Part shown: positions 8,331 to 17,500 of the stretch, piece by piece
How the letters are laid out: each line of letters begins with the position of its first letter
Numbering within the stretch: position 1 is the stretch's first letter
NCBI RefSeq assembly: GCF_004023625.1
Contig: NZ_RPDJ01000026.1
Location: forward strand, 153,330 to 217,329
DNA: 64,000 bases
DNA from: Streptomyces cavernae
Lineage (GTDB): Bacteria; Actinomycetota; Actinomycetes; Streptomycetales; Streptomycetaceae
Reading direction: 5' to 3'
Made by a program: the position numbers and the translations under genes
Notes under the pieces: model-generated
What the model was told of the DNA's origin: nothing
The model's input: the letters and a program-made list of their open reading frames with translations, nothing else
The model's database searches: none

Positions 8331-8521
8331 AGCCGCATCCCGCCGACTGCCCCGAACCCCCGGTCCCCACAGGCCGCTGGTCCCATCCCGCCGACTGCCC
8401 CGAACCCCCGGTCCCCGCCCACCGGCCGCCCCCAGCGGCCGCTCCGTACCCGCTCGTTCGTTCTCCGTTTCTCTCCCTTCCGCGCCATCCACCACTCCGC
8501 CCGACGAAGGGTGACCCCGCC

Positions 8522-10261
8522 ATGCCCCGGTTCCGCCGCACCGCAACAGCCGAGAAGGACCTCATGCCCCTCCCCTTGTGGGTGCGGGGTGACACCAACG
8601 CCTTCTTCGGGCTCGGCGTCAACGTCCTGGTCAATGTCCTCACCCTGACAGGACTGTGCATCGGCGTCGTCAAGATCCCCGGAGACGACGTCTTCCACAC
8701 GATCCTGCCGGCCCTCGGTATCGCCCTGATCATCGGGAACGTCTACTACGCCTACCTCGGCCGCAGGCTGGCCCGCCGCGAGGGACGCCCCGACGTCACC
8801 GCGATGCCCTACGGCCCCAGCGTGCCGCACATGTTCATCGTCGTGTTCGTCATCATGCTGCCGGTCTACCTCAAGACCAAGGACCCCCTGCTCGCATGGA
8901 AGGCAGGTATCGCCTGGGCATTCATCATCGGCGTGATCGTGCTCATCGGTGCCTTCATCGGCCCGTACATCCGCCGCTACGCACCCCGCGCCGCGCTGCT
9001 CGGCACCCTCGCCGGCATCTCCGTCTCGTTCATCTCCATGCGGCCCGCCGGGCAGATGTGGGACCAGCTCTGGATCGCCCTCCCGGTGTTCCTGCTGCTT
9101 CTCGTCGGACTGATGACCGACATCAAACTCCCCGGCAACATCCCCATCGGACTGGCCGCCCTGCTGGTGGGCACCGCGATCGGCTGGGCCGGCGGAGCGA
9201 TGTCCGGCTCGGCGGTCTCGGCCGCCGTCGACGACATCACCTTCGCACTGCCGGGACTCCACCTCGACACACTGTTCTCCGGTCTGTCCGACGTGGCTCC
9301 GCTGCTCGCCACCGCCATCCCGCTGGGGGTCTACAACTTCACCGAGGGCATGACCAACGTCGAGAGCGCCGCTGCCGCCGGTGACTCCTACAACCTGCGC
9401 TCCATCCTGCTGGCGGACGGCGCGGGGGCCGTCGTCGGAGCCGCTCTGGGCTCGCCCTTCCCGCCCGCCGTCTACGTCGGCCACCCCGGCTGGAAGGCGG
9501 CCGGCGGGCGCACCGGCTACTCGTTCGCCACGGGCGCGGTCATCGCCCTGATGTGCTTCGTGGGCATGTTCGGTCTGCTCGGTGCGATCTTCCCGGTCGC
9601 CGCGATCGTGCCCATCCTGCTCTACATCGGTCTGCTCATCGGGGCCCAGGCGTTCCAGTTCTCACCGAAGGCGCACGCCGCGGCCGTGGTCGCCGCCCTG
9701 ATACCGAACCTGGCTTCCTGGGCGGTCAGTCAGGTGGACAACGCCCTCGCCGCGGCGGGCACCAGCGCGGCGAAAGTCGGGGACGCCGGCCTGGAGTCAT
9801 CCGGTGTCGTCTACCACGGGTTGATGGTCCTGGGGCAGGGCGCAATCCTCGCGGGTCTGATTCTGGGCGCATTCGTCGCCTTCGTCATCGACAAACGGTT
9901 CGTGTCCGCCGGAGTCGTGGCCCTGGCCGGCGCGGCGCTCTCCTTCGTCGGACTGATCCATGCCCCGCAGGTCGGCTGGAACGAGAACGGCGGAGTCTCC
10001 CTCGGCTACCTCCTGGCCGCCGTGTTGTGCGGCGCCTTCGCCCTGACGCATCCGGAACCCCGTGTCCCGGACGCCGAGGAGCTCGCACTCGACCGACTGC
10101 ACGGCGGTCCCGCCGCGGCAGAGGTTGCGGAGCCGGCTCCGAAGGCCGAACCGGAGCCGGTCCCGGACTCCGTGTCCGTCACCGCCGCACCCGCGGAGGA
10201 CGACACCGCCGAACCGGGCGAGGCGGACGAAGCGGCGCCCGAGCCGACGGCCGCCGGCTGA
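8522..10261 (+). CDS. NCS2-like (xanthine/uracil permease superfamily) membrane transporter
   Basis: A 579-residue integral membrane protein with about 12 hydrophobic helices. It has the family-like motifs VTAMPYGPSVPH near residue 98 and LGVYNFTEGMTNVESAAAAG near residue 270, then LGSPFPPAVYVGHPGWKAAGGR. The last 70 residues are an acidic Pro/Glu/Ala-rich tail not expected to be in the membrane. The start ATG follows GAAGGGTGA. Its place between two biuret-hydrolase-type genes and an AtzH homologue suggests uptake of a ureide such as biuret or triuret. This substrate is inferred from context only; purine or pyrimidine transport is the alternative. Confidence 0.8.
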   Translation: MPRFRRTATAEKDLMPLPLWVRGDTNAFFGLGVNVLVNVLTLTGLCIGVVKIPGDDVFHTILPALGIALIIGNVYYAYLGRRLARREGRPDVTAMPYGPSVPHMFIVVFVIMLPVYLKTKDPLLAWKAGIAWAFIIGVIVLIGAFIGPYIRRYAPRAALLGTLAGISVSFISMRPAGQMWDQLWIALPVFLLLLVGLMTDIKLPGNIPIGLAALLVGTAIGWAGGAMSGSAVSAAVDDITFALPGLHLDTLFSGLSDVAPLLATAIPLGVYNFTEGMTNVESAAAAGDSYNLRSILLADGAGAVVGAALGSPFPPAVYVGHPGWKAAGGRTGYSFATGAVIALMCFVGMFGLLGAIFPVAAIVPILLYIGLLIGAQAFQFSPKAHAAAVVAALIPNLASWAVSQVDNALAAAGTSAAKVGDAGLESSGVVYHGLMVLGQGAILAGLILGAFVAFVIDKRFVSAGVVALAGAALSFVGLIHAPQVGWNENGGVSLGYLLAAVLCGAFALTHPEPRVPDAEELALDRLHGGPAAAEVAEPAPKAEPEPVPDSVSVTAAPAEDDTAEPGEADEAAPEPTAAG

Positions 10262-10282
10262 CGAAGGAGGGACGACGAGCGG

Positions 10283-10759
10283 ATGGAGCCGACGCAGCCG
10301 ATGGAGCCGACGCAGCGGATGGAGCCGACACCGCGGACGGAATCGACACCGCGGACGGAGCTGGACCTGCCCCGGACGATCGCCGAGGTGACGGCGGCCT
10401 TCAGCGGCTACGAGGAGGCCCTGGTCTCCGACGACCGCGAAGCCATCACGCGGTACTTCTGGGACTCCCCCGACACGGTCCGCTTCGGCATCGCCGACCG
10501 GCAGACGGGTGCCGGGGAGATCCGCCGCTGGCGGTGGCAGCAACCCCCGCTGCCACCGGGCCGCAAGCTCTTCGACACCAGGATCAGCACGTTCGGAACC
10601 GACTTCGCGACGGTCACGACCCTGTTCGTCTACCCGGGGAGCACGCTCGTCGGCCGCCAGACCCAGGCCTGGGTGCGCTTCCCCGTCGGCTGGAAGATCG
10701 TCAGCGCCCATGTCTCGGAGATCCCCGGCACCCCCGACGCCTCCACGGGGAGCCACTGA
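10283..10759 (+). CDS. AtzH-like DUF3225 (SnoaL-superfamily) protein
   Basis: A 158-residue protein whose core from residue 28 matches the AtzH/HpxZ family: EVTAAFSGYEEALVSDD, YFWDSPDTVRFG, GAGEIRRWR and GRQTQAWVRFPVGWKIVSAHVS. AtzH of Pseudomonas ADP is proposed to convert 1,3-dicarboxyurea to allophanate using Tyr22 and Arg46. Here Tyr43 and Arg67 are present with the same 24-residue spacing. The first 26 residues are an 18-nt tandem repeat (MEPTQP-type), so three ATG starts are possible; the first has GGAGG 12 bases upstream. No AtzD, AtzE or AtzG partner is in the window. Confidence 0.82.
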   Translation: MEPTQPMEPTQRMEPTPRTESTPRTELDLPRTIAEVTAAFSGYEEALVSDDREAITRYFWDSPDTVRFGIADRQTGAGEIRRWRWQQPPLPPGRKLFDTRISTFGTDFATVTTLFVYPGSTLVGRQTQAWVRFPVGWKIVSAHVSEIPGTPDASTGSH

Positions 10760-10775
10760 GAGGGCCGGAAGCACG

Positions 10776-10819
10776 CGGACAGGTCCGCCGGCCGGCTCTC
10801 CGGCCGGCGGACCTGTCCG
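10776..10819. terminator. perfect 20-bp-arm hairpin after the AtzH-like gene
   Basis: Two perfectly complementary 20-base arms (10776-10795 and 10800-10819) flank a CTCT loop. No T-run follows, as is common for Streptomyces terminators. It separates the biuret-hydrolase unit from the guanidine/urea carboxylase unit. Confidence 0.85.
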
Positions 10820-10951
10820 TGCCGAACGCTCCCGGCAACACCCATGCGGAGCCCCGCCGGCGGGCCTCCGGGCCGGTGCCACGGGAGGCGGCGGAAACCG
10901 GACAGCGGGTGTGAAACGGGAGGTCGCACCGAAAGGGGCCCCGGGACACAC

Positions 10952-11024
10952 GAAGTTAACTTCTCCGACTCAGGCGCGAGATCCGTCCGCCCCACCATCA
11001 GCAATACCTGTCAATCGACAGGTA
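10952..11024 (+). promoter_or_regulatory. two palindromic candidate operators before the APC permease
   Basis: GAAGTTAACTTC at 10952-10963 is a perfect 12-bp palindrome. TACCTGTCAATCGACAGGTA at 11005-11024 has perfect 8-bp arms around AATC and lies 26 bp before the permease start, where a repressor would block the leader. A TetR-type or GntR-type regulator could bind it; the TetR at the end of this operon is the obvious candidate. I looked for guanidine-I, -II and -III riboswitch landmarks here and saw none. Confidence 0.55.
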
Positions 11025-11050
11025 ATCCTTGCTCGATCGGAGGTGCCGTG

Positions 11051-12646
11051 ATGAGCCGGCCTGAACTCGTCCCTGGGCAAAGCCCCGACGGTGGCGTCAT
11101 GACCAGTCCCGCTCCCGTCGGCTACCAGCAGGAACTTCGCCGGGGGGTGGGCAGCTTGGCGTCATTCGCTGCGGGCTTCTCCTTCGTGTCGATACTCACC
11201 ACTGTCTTCCAGCTCTTCGGCCTCGGCTTCGCCCTCGGTGGGGCGGCGTTCTTCTGGACCTGGCCGCTGGTCTTCGCGGGCCAGCTGCTGGTCGCGCTCT
11301 GCTTCGCCGAACTGGCGGCGCGCTGGCCCATCTCGGGGGCGATCTACCAGTGGTCGAGCCGGCTGGCCGGCACCACGGCGGGCTGGTTCGTCGGCTGGAC
11401 CATGATCATTGGGCAGATCCTCACCGTCGCGGCCGCCGCGATCGCGGCGCAGGCGGTGCTGCCGGGCATCTGGTCCGGCTTCCAGATCGTCGGCGGAGCG
11501 GGCGCCGACCCGTCCGTCGGCTCCCCGACCGGCGCGCAGAACGCGGTCCTTCTGGGCTGCGTCCTGCTGGTCATCACCACCGTGGTGAACATCCTCGGCA
11601 TCCGCCAGATGGCCGCCGCCACCAGCATCGGAGTCGCAATCGAGATCGTCGGTGTGATCGCGCTCGTGCTGGTGCTCTTCTTCCTGCCCGAGCGGGGCCC
11701 GCAGGTCGTGACCCACCACACCGGCTGGGAGGGCAACGGCGGCTACATCGGGGCCTTCCTCGCGTCCTCGCTGATGGCGGCCTACGTCATGGTCGGCTTC
11801 GACTCGGCGGGCGAACTGGCGGAGGAGACCCACAGCCCGCGCCGGACCACTCCCCGGACCATCCTGCGGGCGCTGATCATCTCGGGCATCGGCGGCGCCC
11901 TGCTGATCCTCTCGGGACTGATGGCCGCGAGCAGCCTGACCGACGGAAACCTGGCCACCGGCGGCCTTTCCTGGGTGCTCACCGACAGGCTCGGCGACGT
12001 CCTGGGCCGGCTGCTGCTGTGCTGCGTCGCCGTCGCGGTGTTCGCCTGCACCCTCGCCGTGCAGACCTCCGGCGCACGGATGATCTACTCCATGGCGCGC
12101 GAGGGCGCACTGCCGTTCCACCGACACCTCGCCAAGGTCTCGGACCGTACCGGTACGCCGATCATCACGTCGGTCGTGGTGGGCGTGGGCGCCGCGATCG
12201 CGCTCGTGGTCAACCTTCGCCAGGCGGCGATCTTCACCGCTCTCGCCAGCCTCTGCATCGCCATGCTGTATCTGGCCTATCTGGGCGTGACACTGCCGCA
12301 GTTGGTCGCACGTATACGACACCGGGGGCTCCCGGAGGGCGTCGACGAGTCGGGCCGACCGCTGTTCTCGCTGGGTCGGTGGGGGCTGTTGGTCAACACG
12401 CTCGCCGTGCTCTACGGCGCCGGTATGACGGTCAATCTGATCTGGCCCCGTCCGGAGATCTACGACCTCACTGAGGGCACATGGTGGCTGCGGTGGAGCG
12501 CCCTGCTCTTCATCGGGCTCACTCTCGCCGTCGGCGCCGCCTACTTCCTCGCCCGCCGGCTGCACCACCGCATCGAGCTGAGGCATGTGCCGCACACGCA
12601 CGTCGAGCCGCCTGCCCAGGCCGAGGCCGTCGCCGAGCCCGCCTGA
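11051..12646 (+). CDS. APC-family permease of the urea/guanidine carboxylase operon
   Basis: A 531-residue amino-acid/polyamine/organocation-type transporter with about 12 helices. Family features include RRGVGSLASFAAGFSFVSIL, ELAARWPISGAIYQWSSRL and MVGFDSAGELAEETHSPRR. This branch of APC permeases is often found beside urea/guanidine carboxylase genes. The ATG was chosen for its GGAGG seven bases upstream; a longer frame reaching back to 10844 overlaps the terminator and operators. It heads the unit and probably imports guanidine or a related compound, though amino-acid transport cannot be excluded. Confidence 0.85.
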   Translation: MSRPELVPGQSPDGGVMTSPAPVGYQQELRRGVGSLASFAAGFSFVSILTTVFQLFGLGFALGGAAFFWTWPLVFAGQLLVALCFAELAARWPISGAIYQWSSRLAGTTAGWFVGWTMIIGQILTVAAAAIAAQAVLPGIWSGFQIVGGAGADPSVGSPTGAQNAVLLGCVLLVITTVVNILGIRQMAAATSIGVAIEIVGVIALVLVLFFLPERGPQVVTHHTGWEGNGGYIGAFLASSLMAAYVMVGFDSAGELAEETHSPRRTTPRTILRALIISGIGGALLILSGLMAASSLTDGNLATGGLSWVLTDRLGDVLGRLLLCCVAVAVFACTLAVQTSGARMIYSMAREGALPFHRHLAKVSDRTGTPIITSVVVGVGAAIALVVNLRQAAIFTALASLCIAMLYLAYLGVTLPQLVARIRHRGLPEGVDESGRPLFSLGRWGLLVNTLAVLYGAGMTVNLIWPRPEIYDLTEGTWWLRWSALLFIGLTLAVGAAYFLARRLHHRIELRHVPHTHVEPPAQAEAVAEPA

Positions 12647-12720
12647 GAGCCGTCCGGCGGCCCGTGCGACGCGACCGGGCGCACTGATTGACGTACCGAC
12701 GAAGGGATGACGGGACATCC

Positions 12721-13671
12721 ATGTCCACAGCCGAAGAGCCGACGGCCATCACACCGCAACCCCAGGACCCCACCGGACAGCCGTCCGGTGGGGCCGGCGC
12801 CCAGGATCCCGGCGAGCAGTCCTCCGCCGGAGTCCGTGATCTGCACCTGACCGACACTGTCCGAAGTGCCCGGGACGACGCCCGCGCCCAGGGCGGACAG
12901 GCGAGCGAGTGGATGCCGTACCTTCCGGCGTCCGGCAGCCCGCACTGCCCGCCGGGCGTGGACCCGGCCGCCCTGGTGTGGGCGGAGACGGTGGCACCCG
13001 GCGGCTACACCCACAAGGTCCTCGCCCGCGGCACCCGGCTGCGCTTCGACGACCCGACCGGTGACGCCTGCGCCCACCTGCTGCTGTTCAACGCCCTGGA
13101 ACCGGTCGAGCGGCTCAACGTCGCCGACACCCAGAAGATCCCGTGGCAGGCCTACCTTGGCGAGAACCACCCGCTGCTGTCCGGTGACGGCCGGGTTCTG
13201 GCCGTGGTGACCGGTGACTCCTCCGGCCGGCACGACGCCTTCTGCGGCGCCACCACCGACGCCTGGAACCAACACAAGTACGGTGACGCCCGCCCCGAGG
13301 GGCCGTCACCGTCCGGCCGGGGACTGTTCCTCAAGGCGGCCGCCAAGCACGGCCTGAGCCGGCGCGACCTGCCGCCCAGCCTGTCCTTCTTCCAGGGCGT
13401 ACGCGTCGAGGGGGACGGCGCCCTCTCCTGGTGGGGCAGCGCGGGCCCGGGCACACATGTGGAACTCGTCGCGGAAATGCCCCTGTTGATGCTGGTCGCC
13501 AACACCGCCCACCCGTTGGACCCGCGCCCCGGCTACGTCGTCGGGCCGCTGCGGGTGCACGCCTGGCGCTCCACCGCCACCGGCCCGGACGATCCGCGGT
13601 TCACCGCCGCGCCCGAGCTGCACCGGGCGTACCTCAACACCGTCGACTACTGCGAAGCCCGGGGGCTGTGA
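12721..13671 (+). CDS. DUF1989 urea-carboxylase-associated protein 1, carboxyguanidine deiminase subunit
   Basis: A 316-residue DUF1989 protein. The domain starts around residue 80 (WAETVAPGGYTHKVLARGTR) and contains LLLFNALEPVERLNVADTQK and SLSFFQGVRVEGDGAL. Paralogous UAAP1/UAAP2 proteins form the two-subunit carboxyguanidine deiminase CgdAB, which deaminates carboxyguanidine to allophanate. The next gene is the partner, one base downstream. The first 45 residues are Pro/Gln/Gly-rich and may be non-essential, and the ribosome site is weak (GAAGGGA), so a later start is possible. Confidence 0.85.
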   Translation: MSTAEEPTAITPQPQDPTGQPSGGAGAQDPGEQSSAGVRDLHLTDTVRSARDDARAQGGQASEWMPYLPASGSPHCPPGVDPAALVWAETVAPGGYTHKVLARGTRLRFDDPTGDACAHLLLFNALEPVERLNVADTQKIPWQAYLGENHPLLSGDGRVLAVVTGDSSGRHDAFCGATTDAWNQHKYGDARPEGPSPSGRGLFLKAAAKHGLSRRDLPPSLSFFQGVRVEGDGALSWWGSAGPGTHVELVAEMPLLMLVANTAHPLDPRPGYVVGPLRVHAWRSTATGPDDPRFTAAPELHRAYLNTVDYCEARGL

Positions 13672-13672
13672 C

Positions 13673-14503
13673 ATGGCGACCACTCAGACCGAGAGCACCC
13701 TGGCCACCTACCCGACCGCCTCGGACGGCACCGTCGCCTCCACCGTCCCGGTCGGCGCCGTGTACGCCGAGGGCTCCACCCTGGACTGGGGAACGAGCCT
13801 GGTCGAGGGCACCGTCGTCCGGGACGAGAAAGTGGCCCCCAACGCGCCCTGGTCGGCCGTGGTGAAGGAGGGACACGTCCTGACGATCGTCGATGTCGGC
13901 GGCAACCAGTCGGCCGACTGCCTGCTCTACAACGCCGACGAACCCGAGGAGCGCTACAGCGTCCCCGACACCCTCGCCTGGCAGGGCAACGCCTATGTGC
14001 GCACCGGCACCGTGCTGCGCAGCAGCGAGGGCCGCCCGCTGATGACCGTCGTCGCCAACGAGATCGACCGGCAGGACACCATCGGCGGCGCCTGCGGCAA
14101 GGAGTCCAACACCCTGCGCTACGGCCACCACGTGATGTTCCATCACGGCTGCCGGGAGAACTTCCTCGCCGAGGCCGGCCGGCGCGGTCTCGGGGTGCGG
14201 GACATCGTCTCCAACCTCAACTGGTTCATGAACGTGCCCGTCGAGGCGGACGGCGCGCTGGGCATCGTGGACGGCATGTCGGCGCCCGGGCGCCGGGTCG
14301 CCGTGCGTGCCGAGATGGACGTCCTGGTGATGGTGTCCAACTGCCCGCAGATGAACAACCCGTGCAACGACTTCAACCCGACCCCGCTGCGGATGATCGT
14401 CGTGGACCCGGACCCGGACCCGGCACGCGCCGGGGTCCCGGACCCCGAAGCGGACAGCCCACAGTCCACGCAGACCCCGCACACCCCGGGGGACGCCGCG
14501 TGA
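13673..14503 (+). CDS. DUF1989 urea-carboxylase-associated protein 2, carboxyguanidine deiminase subunit
   Basis: A 276-residue DUF1989 protein of the UAAP2 type: NQSADCLLYNADEPEERYSV, GGACGKESNTLRYGHHVMFH and NLNWFMNVPVEADGALGI. The Cys and His residues in the CGKES/HHVMFHHGC segment are candidate metal ligands. With the preceding protein it should form carboxyguanidine deiminase. Its stop overlaps the GTG of the carboxylase gene (GTGA), so the enzymes are co-translated. The last 30 residues are a Pro/Asp-rich tail. Confidence 0.87.
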   Translation: MATTQTESTLATYPTASDGTVASTVPVGAVYAEGSTLDWGTSLVEGTVVRDEKVAPNAPWSAVVKEGHVLTIVDVGGNQSADCLLYNADEPEERYSVPDTLAWQGNAYVRTGTVLRSSEGRPLMTVVANEIDRQDTIGGACGKESNTLRYGHHVMFHHGCRENFLAEAGRRGLGVRDIVSNLNWFMNVPVEADGALGIVDGMSAPGRRVAVRAEMDVLVMVSNCPQMNNPCNDFNPTPLRMIVVDPDPDPARAGVPDPEADSPQSTQTPHTPGDAA

Positions 14504-17500
14504 CCCGCCCCACCGCCGTTCTCGTCGCCAACCGCGGTGAGATAGCCCGCCGCGTCATCCGCACCGCCCGGAAGATGGGCCTGGGCACCGTCGCCGTCTT
14601 CTCCGACGCCGACCGGGCCGCCCCGCACGTCCGCGAGGCCGATCACGCGGTCCACCTGGGTCCGGCGCCCGCCCGCGACTCGTATCTGCGCGGCGACGCG
14701 ATCATCGAGGCCGCGCTCACCCATGGCGCCGGAATCATCCACCCGGGCTACGGCTTCCTCTCCGAGAACACCGCCTTCGCCCGTGCCGTCGAGGAGGCCG
14801 GCCTGCGTTTCGCGGGCCCGACCGCCGACCAGATCACCGCCTTCGGCGAGAAGCACACCGCCCGCGCCCTGGCCAAGGCGGCCGGAGTCCCGCTGCTGGC
14901 GGGGACGGAGTTGCTCGCGAGCGCCGAGGAGGCCGTCACCGCGGTCGAGTCGGTCGGGCTGCCCGTGATGGTCAAGGCCACGGGCGGTGGCGGCGGCATC
15001 GGCATGCAGGCCTGCGCCACCACCGACGAGGTGCGTGAGGCCTTCGCCCGCGTGGCGGCGCTCGCCGAGTCCAACTTCGGTTCGGGCGGGGTGTTCCTGG
15101 AGCGCCTGGTGCGCCCGGCCCGCCATGTGGAGGTGCAGGTCTTCGGCGACGGCGCCGGCCGGATCGCCGTCTTCGGCGACCGCGACTGCTCGCTGCAGCG
15201 CCGCAATCAGAAGGTGATCGAGGAGGCCCCGGCCCCGGCCCTGCCCGCCCGGGTCCGCGAACTGCTGCGGGACTCGTCGCGCCGGCTGCTCGCCTCGGTC
15301 GGCTACCGCGGCGCGGGGACCGTGGAGTTCGTCTACGACCCGGTGCGCGAGGAGGCCGCCTTCCTGGAGGTCAACACCCGGCTCCAGGTCGAGCACCCGG
15401 TGACCGAGGAGGCGTACGGTGTCGACCTCGTCGAACTCATGCTCACCCTGGCCCGCGACGGCAGGGTCGACGACGCGGTGTTCGAGCGGAAGTGGACGCC
15501 CACCGGACATGCCGTCGAGGCCCGCGTCTACGCCGAGGACCCCGGAAAGGACTCAGCTCCTTCCCCGGGCCTGATCACCCGGGCGGTCTTCCCCGGCCAG
15601 GGCGCCGACGAGATCCCCGGTGTCCGCGTCGACGGCTTCGCCGAGACCGGACTGGAGGTCTCGCCGTACTACGACCCCATGCTCGCCAAGGTGATCGCCA
15701 AGGGCCCCGACCGCGACACCGCGTTCGACGTGCTCGGCCGGGCGCTGGCCGAGAGCCGGGTCGACGGCGTCGTCACCAACCTGGGCCTGCTGCGGTCGCT
15801 GACCGTGCGGGGCGAGGTGCGCGGGGCCGTGCACAGCACCAGCACCCTCGCCACCACCACCGACCCCGAGCCACGCATCGACGTCCTGGTGCCGGGAGCG
15901 ATGACCACCGTCCAGGACCTTCCCGGCCGGCTCGGCTACTGGCATGTGGGCGTGCCGCCGAGCGGGCCCTTCGACCCCGTCTCCTTCGCCGAGGCCAACC
16001 TGGCCGTCGGCAACCCGGCCGAAGTGCCCGCGCTGGAGGTCACCGCGGGCGGGCTGACCCTGCGCTTCTCGGCCGCCTGCGTGGTCGCCGTCACCGGCGC
16101 CCCCGTCCCGGTCACGGTGGACGGCACCGCCGCGGCCCTGTGGGAGCCGGTGCCGGTCCCGGCCGGTGGCACCCTGGTTCTCGGCGCCTGCCACGGTCCC
16201 GGCCTGCGCGCTTACGTGGCCGTCCGGGGCGGCGTCGACGTACCCGAATACCTGGGCAGCGCCTCGACGTTCACCCTCGGCGGCTTCGGCGGGCACGGCG
16301 GGCGGGCCCTGCTCGCCGGCGACGTCCTGCGGCCGGGGGTTGCCGGGGCCGCCGGTGGCGGCCCGACCCCGCCCGAGCGCCGGCCCGCGATCACCTCGCA
16401 CTGGCAGGTCGGTGTCACCGAAGGCCCGCACGCGGCGCCCGAGTTCTTCACCCGCGAGGACATCGACACCCTCTACGCCACCGACTATCGCGTGCACCAC
16501 AACTCGGCCCGCACCGGTGTCCGCCTGATCGGGCCCAAGCCCCGGTGGGCCCGCCAGGACGGCGGCGAGGCCGGGCTGCACCCCTCCAACATCCACGACA
16601 CGCCGTACGCGGTGGGCGCTCTCGACTTCACCGGCGACACGCCGATCATCCTGGGCCCCGACGGGCCGTCACTCGGCGGGTTCGTCTGCCCCGCGGTGGT
16701 CGCCAGCGGCGAACTGTGGAAGCTCGGTCAGCTCCGCCCCGGCGACACCGTCCGCTTCGTACCGGTCAGGGAAGCCGAGGCGGCCGCCCTCGACGCCCGC
16801 CGTGCCTCGCCCACCCTGATCAGCGCGGGCGGCGACGGCGACGACGGCGTACTCGGCCGTCTGGAGGCCACCGATGCCCGCCCCTCCGTCACCTACCGCC
16901 GGGACGGCGACGACAACGTCCTCGTCGAGTACGGCCCCATGGCACTCGATCTCGGCCTGCGGATGCGCGTGCACGCCCTGCAGGAGACCCTCGCCGCGCA
17001 CGCGCCCGACGGCATCGTCGACGTCACCCCGGGCATCCGCTCGCTGCAGGTCCACACCGACGCCCGCCGGCTGAAGGCCCGCGATCTCACCGTCCTGCTG
17101 CGGGAGTTGGAGGACGAGGTCCCGCCCACCAACGAACTGGTGGTCCCCTCCCGCACGGTGCGGCTGCCACTGAGCTGGGACGATCCGGCGACCCGGCTCG
17201 CCATCGAGCGGTACATGGCGGGGGTGCGCGACGACGCCCCGTGGTGTCCGTGGAACATCGAGTTCATCCGCCGCGTCAACGGCCTCGAGACCGCCGACGA
17301 CGTCTACCGCACCGTCTTCGACGCCTCCTACCTGGTGCTCGGCCTCGGCGACGTCTATCTCGGTGCCCCCGTCGCCACCCCGCTCGACCCGCGGCACCGC
17401 CTGGTGACCACCAAGTACAACCCGGCACGCACCTGGACCGCGGAGAATTCCGTGGGCATCGGCGGCGCCTACCTGTGCATCTACGGCATGGAGGGGCCCG

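Noticed and set aside
10820..11050. Guanidine riboswitch before the APC permease
   Set aside because: None of the conserved guanidine-I, -II or -III sequence landmarks could be seen by eye; not asserted without a covariance search.
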